Assembly: GCF_008728515.1 (NCBI RefSeq)
Contig: NC_044986.1
Coordinates: 65,089,159-65,153,158, forward strand
From: Papio anubis
Lineage: Eukaryota; Chordata; Mammalia; Primates; Cercopithecidae
Reading direction: 5' to 3'
DNA: 64,000 nucleotides
Part shown: in pieces, positions 46,673 to 59,335 of the stretch
Layout: each line of letters starts with the position of its first letter
How positions within the stretch are numbered: the stretch's first letter is position 1
Made by a program: the position numbers and the translations under genes
Notes under the pieces: model-generated
The model's input: the letters and a program-made list of their open reading frames with translations, nothing else
What the model was told of the DNA's origin: nothing
The model's database searches: none

Positions 46673-48270
46673 GTAAAAGAAATGGTACAGAGCCATGGAG
46701 AGGCACCTCGCATCAACAAGAAAAATGATCACTTTGCATACCTTTTCCTCAAAAGATAAATTAAAAGAAAAAACAGTCAATTATCATGGAATAAGCTTAA
46801 TATTGCAAAGGATCTTGACAAGCAGTTTCTGTCTCTTCATCTATTAAAAGCTAGCTGTTCTAGAGATTTCTCTACATTGTAAAAGCTTAAAGTGACTTTC
46901 TACTAGCATAGAATGTAGCTAAACCTCCAGGGTGGCCTCTGAAAGCCCTCTGATCTATGAAACCTATGAACTTATGGGATGTCCAGACTCTGCCCCTTCT
47001 TGAAACCTCCACTGTGGGGTTGAAGGCTGGGGGAATAACATCTTCAAACAGGGCATTTCTGCATCCCAATGCCACAACTTTGGAGCAAGCCAAGCATGGT
47101 AGCTGCAATTTATAAGGGGAGGACTGCTCTGCCTCAGGTCACATGGTTAATACTCTTCAGGTGGCCCAGACTCCGTGTCTAGTGTTCTTTCCATGATCCT
47201 CCAACACACACACCTCCCTGGGTGCGGGATGTATTTTTTTTTTTTTGAGACGGAGTCTCGCTCTGTCACCCAAGCTGGAGTGCAGTGGCCGGATCTCGGC
47301 TCACTGCAAGCTCCGCCTCCCAGGTTTACGCCATTCTCCTGCCTCAGCCTCCCGAGTAGCTGGGACTACAGGCGCCCGTACCACACCCGGCTAGTTTTTT
47401 GTATTTTTTAGTAGAGACGGGGTTTCACCGTGTTAGCCAGGATGGTCTCAATCTCCTGACCTCGTGATCCGCCCGTCTCAGCCTCCCAAAGTGCTGGGAT
47501 TACAGGCTTGAGCCACCGTGCCCAGCCAGGATGTGGGTAGTTTTTACTGTGATCTCTGTCCACTCCACAGCGGGGCTCTGAGACATGGCTCTCTGTCAGG
47601 TGGGCCCTGGGCTCATGGGACAAGATGATCAGCTCCTCCCACAGGAAGATATTCCGAAGGGACCCAGAGCTTCCCAAGAACGCCTCCAACATCTACCCAC
47701 AAGGAGTTTGGCAAAAATGGTCTTCGCTGGTGGAAAGAGATCAGAGCATTCAGATTATTCTCCTGCCTCTTGGATGGAGACCATCAGCATACCAAGGTCT
47801 CCCGAAGCCTTTGTACTCATGAAACCTGTTTAAATGTGGTTTCCAAACACACTCAACTAGGAAACTCTCTTTCATGTAATCCCTACGTATATCCTACAGA
47901 ACTAGTGTTTCTGCACCCTAGAACAATGCTATTAACTTCCTTGCACTTAGACGTTGATTTTTGAATGACTTAAGAAAACTTGTTTCCAAGAAAAAATAAT
48001 ACATGTAATATGCTAACATTTATGTAAAAACGGAGGCAGATATGTCTATCCATATTATTTGTAGATTTATAAACTATCTATGGAAGGATTGGAAAACTGG
48101 CCACTGAAGCTATTTCCAAAGAAAGTCAGTCAGTGGCTGGGATAGGGAAATAAGAGACTTTTTCCTGTATATCCTTTCATACTATGGGAATGTGTTACAG
48201 GAGCAACTCATCAAACGAAACTCCAATTAAAATAAAGGGTACTAAAAGTAACATATATGTAAAAATCAAA
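46673..48270. other. Unique intronic sequence around one AluY
   Basis: No gene was recognised. Two overlapping ORFs at 47585-47833 have no family resemblance. Confidence 0.6.
47233..47527 (-). mobile_element. Young monkey-type AluY
   Basis: This antisense copy, almost consensus, ends ggcttgagccaccgtgccca. Flanks gggatgt and aggatgtggg give a short duplication. Confidence 0.92.
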
Positions 48271-48954
48271 AACAGGTCACACGCAGTGGCTCATGCCTGT
48301 AAGCCCAGCACTTTGGGAGACCGAGGCAGGCAGATCATGAGGTCAGGAGTTCAAGACCAGCCTGACCAACATGGTGAAACCCCATCTCTACTAAAAATAC
48401 AAAAATGAGCTGGGCATGGTGTCAGGCAACTGTAGTCCCAGCTACTCAGGAGGCTGAGGTAGGAGAATTGCTTGAACTCTGGTGGCAGAGGTTGCAGTGA
48501 GCTAGGATCGCACCACTGCACTCCAGCCTGGGCAACAGAGGGAGACTGTCTCAAAAAAAAAAAAAAAAAGAAAGAAAAAACATTTACAAGTGCATGTGTG
48601 CACGTACACACACACCCCACAGCCATATTCCACACCAGAGATAAAACAACAACTGTTGGAAGGGCACAACGGCTCATGCCTATAATCCCAGCACTTTGGG
48701 AGGCCAAGGCAGCAGATCACCTGAACTCAGGAGTTCAAGATAAACCAGGCAACATGGCAAAACCCTATCTCTACTAGAAATACAAAAAATTAGCCAGGCG
48801 TGGTGGCTCACGACTGTAATCCCAGCTACTTGGGAGGCTGAAGCATGAGAATCGCTTGAAGCAGGAAGGTGGAGTCTGCAGTGAGCCAAGATCACACTAG
48901 TGCACTCCAGCCTGTGTGACAGAATGAGACTCTGTCTCAAAAAAGAAACAAAAA

Positions 48955-48985
<31 letters not shown>

Positions 48986-49190
48986 AACAAAATAACCACT
49001 GTTAATATTTGGTGCTTGGGCCAGGAGCAGTAGCTCATGCCTGTAATCCCAGCACTTGAGCCCAGCCTGGGCAACGTGGTAAAACCTCATCTCTACCAAA
49101 AAAACACCCACAAAAATTAGCCAGACTCATAACCCAGTCTCGAAATAAATAAATAGATAAAAATTTAAAAATAAAGTGAAATAAAATAGA
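48271..49190 (+). mobile_element. Three sense Alus (48271-48572, 48659-48985, 49018-49190 partial)
   Basis: The second ends in a long (AAAT) microsatellite (48950-48985). The third has lost most of its middle. The repeated phrase atatttggtgcttg (49003-49016 and 49190-49203) brackets the third copy as its target duplication. Confidence 0.9.
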
Positions 49191-49654
49191 TATTTGGTGC
49201 TTGTACTTAGTCCCAATCCTCTATTTTTGCTTTTGCTGCCTATGCTTTTGGTGTCATATCCAAAAAATCATTGTCAAGATATATGTCATTAAGCTTTTCC
49301 CCATGTTCTCTTCTAAGAGTCTTCGTGTCCAGTCTTACATTTAACTTATTTTCAGTTGGTGGTTGTGGATGGTGTAAGAAAAGGGTACAATTTCATTCTT
49401 TTGCATGTGGAGATTGTTTACCCAGGACCATTTGTTGAAGAGACCCTCTATCCCCATTGTGTGTTCTCGGCACCCTCAGGGAAGATCAGTTGACTGTATA
49501 TGTGTGGGTTTATTTCTGGTATCTCTATTCTGTTCCATTGCTGTATATATCTGTATTTATGCTGGTAACATATGTTTTAATTACTATGCCTTTGTAATAC
49601 ATTTTGTTTTTTGTTTTGTGTGTGTGTGTACGGTTTTTTTGTTTTGTTTTGCTT

Positions 49655-50300
49655 TGAGATGGAATCTCACTCTGTGTAGTGGCCCAATCTCGGCTTACTA
49701 TAACCTCTGCTTCCTGGGTTCAAGTGAGTCTGCTGCCTCAGCCTCCAAAGTAGCTGGATTACAGGCTCCCACTACCACGCCTGGCTAATTTTTGTATTTT
49801 TAGTAGAAATGGGGTTTTGCCATGTTGGCCAGGCTGACCTCAAACTCCTGACCTTAGGTAATCCACCCGCCTTGGCCTGCCAAAGTGCTGGGATTATAGG
49901 CACGAGCCACCACACCCAGCCTGTAATGTATTTTGACATCAGGAAGTGTGATGCTTCAAGCTTTGTTTTTTGTTGTTCTTTTTTTCAGGCAGCCCCCAAG
50001 CCAGAGAGACTCCCAGCTGTGTTTTTCTTTCTCAAAGTCATTTCTGGCAGAGGCCAAAGCGGGAGGATTGCTTGAGCCCAGGAGTTCAAAACCAGCTTTG
50101 GCAAAAGAGCAAGACCCTGTCTCTACAAAAAAATTAAAAATTAGCCAGGTGTGGTGGCACACACCTCTGGTCCCAGCTACTTGTGAGGCTGAGGTGGGAG
50201 GATCGCTTGAGCCCAGGAGATCAAGGCTGCAGTGAGCTGTGACTGCACTGTTGTACTCTAGCCTACGTGACATGGCAAGATCCTGTCTCAAATAATAATA
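49655..50300. mobile_element. Two Alus in the inverted L1 (49655-49922 -, 50035-50300 +)
   Basis: The first copy is antisense and flanked by tttgtaatacattttg and ctgtaatgtattttg. The second is a sense copy lacking its start. Confidence 0.88.
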
Positions 50301-50457
50301 ATTGTTTTGGCTATTTTGGGATCCTTTGTGAGTCCATGTGAATTTTAGAATGGTTTTTCCTATTTGTGTAAAAAAGCTGTTGGGATTTTGATAGGGATTG
50401 CATTGAATCTGTAGCTCACTTTCGGTATTATGAACATGTAAAAAATACTAAGTCTCG

Positions 50458-50755
50458 GCCGGGCGCAGTGGCTCAAGCCTGTAACCCCAGCACTTTGGGA
50501 GGCCGAGACGGGCAGATCACGAGGTCAGGAGATCGAGACCATCCTGGCTAACACGGTGAAACCCCGTTTCTACTAAAAAATACGAAAAAATAGCCGGGCG
50601 AGGTGGCGGGCGCCTGTAGTCCCAGCTACTCGGGAGGCTGAGGCAGGAGAATGGCGTGAACCCGGGAGGCGGAGCTTGCAGTGAGCCGAGATCGCGCCAC
50701 TGCACTCCAGCCTGGGCGACAGAGCCAGACTCCATCTCAAAAAAAATAGATAAAT
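50458..50755 (+). mobile_element. Young monkey-type AluY (AluYR)
   Basis: It carries ggctcaagcctgtaac, gagacgggcagatcacg and gccgggcgaggtggc. Flanks aaaatactaagtctc and aaaatattaagtctc are its duplication in L1. Confidence 0.94.
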
Positions 50756-50929
50756 AAAAAATAAAAAATATTAAGTCTCCCAATCCATGGATATGCGATG
50801 AAATTACTTCAACACAATAAAGGTCATATGTGAAAAGCCCACAGCTAACATCATACTGAACAGTGAAAAACTGAACACTTTTCCTCTAAGACCGGGAAGA
50901 AAACACAGATGCCCACTCTTGCCACCTTT

Positions 50930-51250
<321 letters not shown>

Positions 51251-51502
51251 TTACTGGAAGTCCTACCCAGAGCAATTAGGCAAGAAAAACAAATAAAAGA
51301 CATCCAGCTCAGAAAAGAAGTAAAATCATCTCTGTTTGCAGATGACACGATCTTACATAGGAAATCCCAAAGACGCCACACACAAAAATTCTTAGAACTA
51401 ATAAGTTCTGTAAAGTTACAGAACACACGATGAACATAAAATTGGTTGCATTTCTATACATTAACAATAAACTACCCACAAAGGAAATTAAGAAAACAAT
51501 CC

Positions 51503-51812
51503 TAGCTCATGCCTGTAATCGCATCACTTTAGGAGGCCGAGGCGGGAGGATCGCTTGAGCCCAGTTCAACACTAGCCTAGGCAACATGGTGAAACACCAT
51601 CTCTATTAAAAATACAAAAATTAGTCGGGTATAGTAGCGCCTGCCTGTAGTCCCAGCTACTGGAGAGGCTGAGATGGGAGCATCACTTAAGCCTGGGAGG
51701 TCGAGGCTGCAGGGAGCCATGATAACACCACTGCACTCCAGTCTGGGTGACAGAGCCAGACCGTATCTCAAAAAAGGAAAAAAGAAAAAAAAAAAAAAAG
51801 AAAGAAAGAAAC
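51503..51812 (+). mobile_element. Sense Alu in L1
   Basis: This copy lacks its first bases and has an A/G-rich tail. Flanks gaaaacaatcc appear on both sides. Confidence 0.9.
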
Positions 51813-51965
51813 AAAATGAAAACAATCCCATTGACATCACCACCAAAGGGAATAAAATACTTAGGAATAAACTTAACTAAGGAGGTAAAAGACAGGCATA
51901 CTGAAAACTATAAACACTGATGAAAGAAATTAAAGAAGGCACAAATAGATGTAAAGACATGCTGG

Positions 51966-53524
51966 GGTTTGTACTGCGCACTTTTCAAATTGTTTGCATA
52001 GATGGTATCTTATTGGAGTCCGATGCCAAATCTGTGCAGTAGAAAGCGCAGGTGGAATACTTGCCAACACACGAGGCAACCAAGGCCCCAAGAGGACTGG
52101 ATGAGAAGCTGGTCACTTAGCTGCTCATAGGCTAGGGGTCAGATCCTAGGTGTCCTGCATGGCTCTTGAGGTCTTTCTTAGATGTCAGATCTGCCACTGA
52201 ACAAGCACCACGGGCACTCTGGTAGGCCCATGGGGGCTTACATCACCCTTCCAAGGCACCACCATTCCAGACAACCACTGATGAAAGATAATGCATACTT
52301 CAGGCTGGGAAGTATCTACCATGTATATCATGTAAACAGGATTATAAATATAATCACATACATGCACTTGATTGCATAATACTCTTCAGTGGCCTCAGGC
52401 TCAGATGCATGAGTAGAGTACTCAGGACCCATTCCACCTCAGCCCCTCTGCAGGCCCTTTGTGCCAATGTCCACCTCCCACTCCATGCTCCAGCTGCACC
52501 CAGAAGCTTGTGGTTCCCCATGTGGGTCATACAACTGGGACACATGCCCCCCCTCTCAACGTAAAATGTGCCTCTCACTACGCTAACATCTACTTATTCT
52601 GCGTATCTTAGTTTAGGCATCACTTCCTCCAGGAAGTCTTCCTTGGATACACAAACACATATGCATGGGATTCTTGATCTGCTATCCTTTTATTGCTCCC
52701 CATAACTGTGTATCACTTATTCATCCATCTGGTCACTAGACTATGAGCTCCTTGAGGTCAGGGCATGAGCCTTTTGCCCCTCTGTATGGACCAACTGGTC
52801 AGGCTGGGCACCGGGTAAATACTCAACGCATACCTAACAAATGACTGCGAGCGCAAGGGAAGCCCAGCATGGTGCAGTGCTTCAACAACTGTGTAGCTTC
52901 AGATGCTTGGTGAAGGGGGAATGACATTAGAGAATCAAGATGTCTGGGCAGTACTAAGAGGAAAGTATATCTCCCCGTTTGTGGAAAATATCTTAAGCAC
53001 CTTCAGTGTGAGCTTCTGTCTGTTCTTCCTGGGGCCTCCTGACACAGATGACTGGGAGGCTGACCTAGGTGAGGCCAGGGCCAAGCTAGGTGGGAAGGCT
53101 TAGCCAGCCAACAGAGTCAAAGTGAGCAGGAAGCCGTTCACATCTAAAGAACTAGAGGCCCAGAGACATGAGAGGATAGGCTGGGGGGCTCCCAGCAACT
53201 TAGCAGCAGGGTTGGTTGCAAACTCAGGCATCAGAATCCCAGTACAGGCTCCTTCTCCAGCACCAGGCACCCCTTGGGACCTGGCTGAGGCACAGGACAA
53301 CACACGGCTGTGGACGTGACCAGCACTAAGCAGGCAGGACAGGACAGAAGGGTAGGACAGAAGGACAGACAGAGGTCTTGAACATAAGTATATGCCAGGC
53401 AAGCAATGATTAGCACAGGCCTTAACAGAGACAGGTTTGTCTAGTGAACAAGAATCCAGAGACCCATTCTCTTCTCCCTCCATGCTGGAAACTGCCTTGT
53501 GTTTGTTGTTTTCCTGATGCTGAC
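51966..53524. other. Mostly unique intronic sequence
   Basis: Apart from an L2-like piece (52600-52845) I see no gene. An antisense ORF of 127 codons (53100-53483) overlaps a sense ORF, and neither resembles a known protein. Confidence 0.6.
52600..52845 (+). mobile_element. L2-like 3' fragment
   Basis: The phrases cctccaggaagtcttccttg, then gactatgagctccttgaggt, then cagggcatgagcc and ggtaaatactcaacgcat are characteristic of an L2 3' end. Confidence 0.65.
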
Positions 53525-53692
53525 TCTGAACCAGGCACAGGCTGAAGGCTCTCAGGTACTTATCTTCAAAACAACCTGCAAAGGGCCTATTGTGTCCTCA
53601 TTTGTACCCATGTAGACAATGGAGCTGAGAGGGGTTAAGTAACTAGCTCAAGGACATACAGCTCATAAATGGTAGTGCAAAAAATTGAACTC
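53525..53692 (+). mobile_element. MIR fragment
   Basis: The phrases acaatggagctgagaggggt, then taagtaactagctcaaggac and atacagctcataaatgg match MIR. It is cut on the right by an Alu. Confidence 0.7.
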
Positions 53693-53696
53693 AAGG

Positions 53697-55154
53697 GTGG
53701 GGCACGGTGGCTCATGCCTGTAATCCCAGCACTTTGGGAGGCTGAGGTGGGCGGATCACAAGGTCAAGAGATTGAGACCATCCTGGCTAATGCAGTGAAA
53801 CCCCGTCTCTACTAAAAATACAAAAAATTAGCCTGGCGTGGTGGCATGCGCCTGTAATCCCAGCTACTCAGGAGGCTGAGGCAGGAGAATCGCTTGAACC
53901 CAGGAGGTGGAGGTTTCAGTGAGCCAAGATCGCACCACTGCACCCTAGCCTGGGCGACGAGCAAGACTCCATGCAAAGAAAAAAAAAATTGAACTCAAAT
54001 TTTCTTCACTAACCACAGTGGTTCTGGGTCATCTGGAAACTTTAAGCTACAGTTTTCAGTGACTCCTCAAGTCTCAGTTTTGCTGCCTGTAACTGAAAAT
54101 AATTTTGCACTGGTGCTTTTCAGTAGGAATGCGCGTAAGGGCCGGGCGCAGTGGCTCAAGCCTGTAATTTCAGCACTGTGGGAGGCCAAGACGGGCGGAT
54201 CACGAGGTCAGGAGTTCGAGACCATCCTGGCTAACATGGTGAAACCCCGTCTCTACTAAAAAATACAAAAAACTAGCCGGGCGAGGTGGTGGGCTTGCAG
54301 TCCCAGCTACTTGGGAGGCTGAGGCAGGAGAATGATGAAAACCCGAGGCGGAGCTTGCAATGAGCTGAGATCCGGCCACTGCACTCCAGCCTGGCGATAC
54401 AGCGCAGACTGCCTCCCAAAAAAAAAAAAAAAAAAAAGGAATGCGCCAGAAGGGAAGGGATATTAAAAGGCCCAACAATGTAATGCCGATAGAAATGAGG
54501 CTGGGTAGTGGGGTGGACTGCAGTGTGTTAAAACAGGCCAGGCACGGTGACTCATGCCTGTAATCCCAGCACTTTAGGAAGCAAAGGCAGGACCGCTCAC
54601 ACCTAGAGAACTAGAGGCCCAGAGAAGTGAGAGCCCAAGAGTTCAAGACCAGCCTGGGCAACACAGGGATACTCCATCTCTACAAAAAATAAAAATAAAT
54701 TAGCCAAATGTGGTGGTGGGTGCCTGTAGTCCCAGCTGCTCAGGAGACTGACACAGGAGGATCACTTTAGCCCAGGAGTTCAAGGCTGCAGTGAGCTATG
54801 ATTGCACCACTGCACTCCAGCCTGCATGACAGAATGAAACCCTGTATCTAAAAAATAATAATAAAGCCAGCCGGGCGCGGTGGCTCATGCCTGTAATCAC
54901 AGCACTTTGGGAGGCCGAGGCGGGCAGATCACTTGAGGTCAGGAGTTCGAGACCAGCCTGGCCAACATGGTGAAACCCTGTCTCTACTAAAAATACAAAA
55001 ATTACCCAGGCATGGCAGCGGGTGCCTGTAATCCAAGCTACTCAGGAGGCTGAGGCAGGAGAATTGCTTAAACCCAGGAGGTGGAGGCTACAGTGAGCTG
55101 AGATCGTGCCACTGCACTCCAGCCTGAACAACAGAGCAAGACTCCGTCTCAAAA

Positions 55155-55198
<44 letters not shown>

Positions 55199-55510
55199 AA
55201 AGCCTGGCCGGGTATGGTGGCTCATGCCTACAAGCCCAGCACTTTGGGAGGCCAAGGCAGATGGATCACTTGAGGTTGTGAATTTGAGACCAGCCTGGCC
55301 AACATGGAGAAACCCCATCTCTACTAAAAATACAAAATTAGCCGGGTGTAGTGGCAGACACCTGTAATCACAGCTACTCGGGAGGCTAAGGCATGAGAAT
55401 CACTAGAACCCTGGAGGCAGAGGTTGTAGTGAGCTGAGAGTGCACCACTGCACTCCAGCCTGGGTGACAGTGCGAGACTCTGTCTCAAAAAAAAAAAAGA
55501 AAAAAAGGAA
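53697..55510 (+). mobile_element. Five sense Alus (53697-53985, 54140-54440 AluYR, 54536-54868, 54871-55198, 55203-55510)
   Basis: All five share orientation. The second carries ctcaagcctgtaat, gacgggcggatcac and aaaaaactagccgggcgagg, the clearest monkey AluYR pattern. The third has foreign bases in its left arm (gaactagaggcccagagaag). The same phrase occurs at 53148 in unique sequence, which hints at a small gene-conversion or template-switch patch. The fourth ends in a (AAAT) run of about 45 bp at 55153-55198. Confidence 0.9.
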
Positions 55511-56216
55511 AAAAAAATTCAGAATAGTGGTTATTTCTGAGGATTGAGGCACAGCTGACTGGGAAAGGGCAGGAGGAAACTTTCTGGGGTAATGGTAATG
55601 TTCTAATCCTGCTAGGAATGTGGGTGACACACATGTATGCATTTGAAAATTTTATCATATAGTAAACTTAAGATGTGTGCATTTCCCTAAATATAAATTT
55701 TACCTACAAAATTCCATTAGGTATGAAGTGCTACAAGATGCCCTACCGCCATTCAAGGTAGGACTTCAGAAATCAGACAGAATAGGAATGAGACCACTCC
55801 CTTGCCTCACCATTTATATACACTTCCCCACACCATTCCCTAAGTCACAGAACAAATAAGAACAGTGGTCCAGAGACTTGCCCAATTCTTGCAGCATCAG
55901 GCACCGAGTACCCGAGCACTGCTCTTCTCTCCCAATCCAGATCCCGGGATAGAGTCTGAAACCAGTCAACATCTAGCATTAGTGCAGATACTACACTCTA
56001 CACTCCTAGAGTACCTGTAATTTTGCCTCAATATCTCTCTGTGATTGGAAGGCCATGCTCAGAGGGGTTTGGGAAATAAGGTAGGAGGAGCACGAGGAGA
56101 GGTGGAAGATCCTGCCATCACTTCCCTTTGGCCAACCTGATGTGCCTGATCATCAGCACCTCCCAAAGCACAAAGAACTCCTGCCTAACTAAAGGCAGAA
56201 CCTGTAGTACCCAGAG
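55511..56216. other. Unique sequence up to the gap
   Basis: No gene or CpG-rich segment was seen, so STOX1 exon 1 is not here. Confidence 0.65.
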
Positions 56217-56316
56217 NNNNNNNNNNNNNNNNNNNNNNNNNNNNNNNNNNNNNNNNNNNNNNNNNNNNNNNNNNNNNNNNNNNNNNNNNNNNNNNNNNNN
56301 NNNNNNNNNNNNNNNN
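56217..56316. other. Assembly gap, exactly 100 N
   Basis: There are one hundred N bases. A run of exactly 100 is the usual convention for a gap of unknown size. The sequence to the right starts inside an antisense young Alu that lacks its T-tail side, so the break falls in or beside a repeat. STOX1 lies on the left contig and CCAR1 on the right contig, with conflicting orientation. Confidence 0.99.
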
Positions 56317-56448
56317 GGTATTTTTTAGTAGAGACGGGGTTTCACCGTGTTAGCCAGGATGGTCTCGATCTCCTGACCTCGTGATCCGCCCGTCTCGGCC
56401 TCCCAGAGTGCTGGAATTACAGGCTTGAGCCACCGCGCCCGGCCCGGC
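56317..56448 (-). mobile_element. Young AluY cut by the assembly gap
   Basis: The right contig starts at ggtattttttagtagagacg and ends the copy at accgcgcccggcc. The T-leader and right arm are in the gap. Confidence 0.93.
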
Positions 56449-57104
56449 CTATCTTTTGCTTATCAAGTTAATGAAAATTAAAGTTTTAAATGAAAGGTAA
56501 CACAGTTTAACAAGGGTAAAAGGAGTTACACTTTCATCACTCTTCTTTGGGGCTGTACATTGTTATACCTTTTCTGAACAGAAATTTGGAAATGTGAATT
56601 AGCCATATCCTTTAAAACTCAACATAAGTGATCATTCCATAATTTATTATAAAACAAAAATGTGGACTGAATCTAAATAGGAATAGACAATTATTTAAAC
56701 TGCACTTTGGTGATATTGTCATGCAGTTAAAATTCTCTGCACCCATTGAAGAAAACTTGGAGAAGTGTAGTGCCATGGAAAAAGATTTTTAAAGGGGTTT
56801 TGTAGATAGTATGTTCCTATAAATAAATTTAATGTTGATAAGTGTGTATATATGGGGAAAAAATAGGACACGATCACTAATTTCATTTTATGTGGTGGGA
56901 TTGATTTATTTTCTGTGATGAACAAATACTGCTTGAATGTTTCAAAAGTTATTTCAAAAATATAAGTTTTGGATGAGACAGTTTTGAAAGTGATAGCTCT
57001 CAAGATAAATACTCAAATAATGTGGGTTATATTGTGAGTAGATTTTTCAATCATCAAAAATAAGTAAATGACTAGGTTCCAAGGAGAAGTTCCCTTTCAT
57101 TCTT
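56449..57104. other. A/T-rich sequence right of the gap
   Basis: Probably CCAR1 intron, given the exons downstream. Text such as ggaatagacaattatttaaac and attgtcatgcagttaaaatt may be an old repeat, not assigned. No exon was seen. Confidence 0.55.
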
Positions 57105-57386
57105 TCTTTTTTGAGACAGTCTTACTCTGTTGCCTAGGCTGGGCAGTAGCACGCTCTTGGCTCACTGCTGCGTTGAACTCCTGGCTTGTGCAGTTCTCCC
57201 ACCTTAGTTCCCTGAGTAGGTAGGACTACAGGTGTGCACCACCACACCTGGCTAATTTTTAAATTTTTTGTAGAGATATCGTTTCACTGTGTTACCCAGG
57301 CTGATCTCAAACTCCTGGCCTTAAGCCATCCTCCTGCTTCCCTCCCAAAGTGATGGGATTACAGGTATGACCTACCACACGCAGCC
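57105..57386 (-). mobile_element. Old antisense Alu
   Basis: A diverged antisense copy (cttttttgagacagtcttac to taccacacgcagcc). Confidence 0.85.
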
Positions 57387-57417
57387 ATTAGAACATTTGC
57401 TTAATTTTTTATTAAGT

Positions 57418-57478
57418 AAAAAATTACACCTTTATTGAAATGTAATTCACATGCCATACAATTAGACACTTTAAAGTA
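57418..57478 (-). mobile_element. L1 3'UTR fragment, left of Tigger1
   Basis: The text ctttattgaaatgtaattca and then catgccatacaatt is the reverse strand of an old L1 3' region. It is interrupted at a TA (57477-57478) by Tigger1. The continuation appears at about 61950. Confidence 0.7.
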
Positions 57479-57847
57479 TAGGCATGCTTTGGTTTTTTTT
57501 ATACTGCACTTTATTGTGCTGCACAGATAGTGCCTTATGCCAAGCAAGACTATCAGCACCACTTTTCCAACAGCATGTGCCACTTTGACTTTGTTACATT
57601 TTGGTAATTCTTACAGTATTTCCAACTTTTTCATTATTACTATGTCAGTTTTGGTGATCTGTGATCAGTGATCTTTGATAATACTGTTATACATGTTTTG
57701 GTGCACCTTGAATTGTGCCCATAGAAGATGATGAGCTTAATTATGAATATTGTTTGTGTTCTAATCACTCTACCAACCTGCCCTTCCCCTATCTCTGTCC
57801 CTCTTATTGGGCCTCCCTATTCCCTGAGAGAAAATATTGAAATTAGG

Positions 57848-58790
57848 CCAGTTGTGCCAGGCATGGTGGCTCACGCCTGTAATCTCAGCACTTTGGGAGG
57901 CTGAGGCGAGTGGATCATTTGAGGTCAGGAGTTTGAAACCAGCCTGGCCAACATGGCGAAACCCTGTCTCTAGTAAAAATACACAAAATAGCCAGGTGTG
58001 GTGGTGCACGCTTGTAATACCAGCTACTCGGGAGGCTGAGGGCATGAGAATTGTTTGAACTTAGAGAGGCGGAGGTTGCAATGACCTGAGATCATGCCAC
58101 TGCACTCCAGCCTGGGTGACAGAGTGAGACTCTGTCTCAAAAAAGAAAAGAAAAGAAATTAGACCAATTACGGGTGCAGTGGCTCACACCTGTAATCCCA
58201 GCACTTTGTGAGGCCGAGGTGGGCAGATCACCTGAGATCAGAAGTTCGAGACCATCATGGCCAAACATGGTAAAACCCCGTCTCTACTAAAAATATAAAA
58301 ATTAGCTGGGCATGGTGGTGGGCACCTGTAATCCCAGCTACTTGGGAGGCTGAGGCAGGAGAATCACTTGAACCCAGGAGGCAGGTTGCAGTGAGCTGAG
58401 ATCAATGCCACTGCACTCCAGCCTGGGCGACAGAGCAAGACTCCATCTCCAAACAAAAAGAGAAATTAGGCCAATTAATAATTGGGCTGGGCTCAGTGGC
58501 TCATGCCTGTAATACCAGCACTTTGGGAGGATAAAGAGGTAGGATCACTTGAGGCTAGGAGTTAAAGACCAGCATCTGCAACATAGTGATACTCCATCTC
58601 TATAAAAATAAATAAAATCAGCTGAGTGTGGTTACATGCATCTGTGGTCCCAGATACTTTCAGAGGCTGAGGTAGGAGGATCTGTTGAGCCCAAGAGGTC
58701 GAGGTTGCAGTGAGTCATGATTGTGCCACTGTACTCCAGCCTGGGCAACAGGGCAAGACTCTGTCTCAAAAATAATAATCATAATAACAA
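57848..58790 (+). mobile_element. Three sense Alus inside Tigger1 (57848-58155, 58167-58460, 58484-58790)
   Basis: They are inserted after gaaattaggcca. The host phrase aattag(g/a)ccaatta reappears before and after the second copy, so successive target duplications are visible. Confidence 0.9.
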
Positions 58791-59207
58791 AGAAAAAAAC
58801 CAAAATCGCCTTCTAGTGTTCAAGTGAAACTTCAAAATCATTAAGGTGAGTGAAGAAGGCATGTTGAAAGTTGAGATAGGCCAAAAGCTAAGTTTTTTGC
58901 ATCAGTTAGCCATGTTGCGAGTGCAAAGGAAAGGTTATTGAAGGAAATTAAAAGTATTACTCCAGTGAACATCCAAATGGTAAGAAAATGAAACAGCTTT
59001 ATTGCTGTAGGGAGACAGTTTTAGGGGTCAGAATAGAAGGTCACACCAGCCACAACATTCCCTTAAGGCAAAGCCTAATTCTGAACAAGGCCCTAACTCT
59101 CTTCAATTCTGTGAAAGATGAAGAAGCTGTAGAAAAAAGTTTGAGGCTACCAGTGGTGGATTCATGAGGTTTAAGGAAAGCAACCATAAGGTAAAAATAC
59201 GACGTAG

Positions 59208-59335
59208 TTGCTGAGGTGGGAGGATTGCTTGAGCCCAGGCATTTAAGGCTGCAGCGAGCTATGTATACACCACTGCAGTCAAGCCTGGTTAACAGAGCAA
59301 GACCCTGCCTCTTGTGGGGGGTAAAAAAAAAAAGG
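59208..59335 (+). mobile_element. Partial sense Alu inside Tigger1
   Basis: Only the right arm remains (gctgaggtgggaggattgct to an A-tail). Confidence 0.82.

Larger units (their letters stand above)
49191..50798 (-). mobile_element. L1 3' segment of a 5'-inverted insertion
   Basis: The minus strand holds late ORF2 text. Reading right to left it goes from the catggattgg and gacttaatatt zone through cagattcaatgcaatccc to ttgacaatgattttttgg near 49270. It is interrupted by Alus at 49655-49922, 50035-50300 and 50458-50755. It is joined head to head with the plus-strand L1 piece at 50799. Confidence 0.82.

Noticed and set aside
53100..53483. 127-codon antisense ORF with cysteine-rich text
   Set aside because: No known domain, overlaps a plus-strand ORF, and no regulatory context.
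55153..55198. Regular (AAAT) spacing as a CRISPR-like array
   Set aside because: It is the microsatellite tail of an Alu. No spacer-repeat structure exists anywhere in the window.
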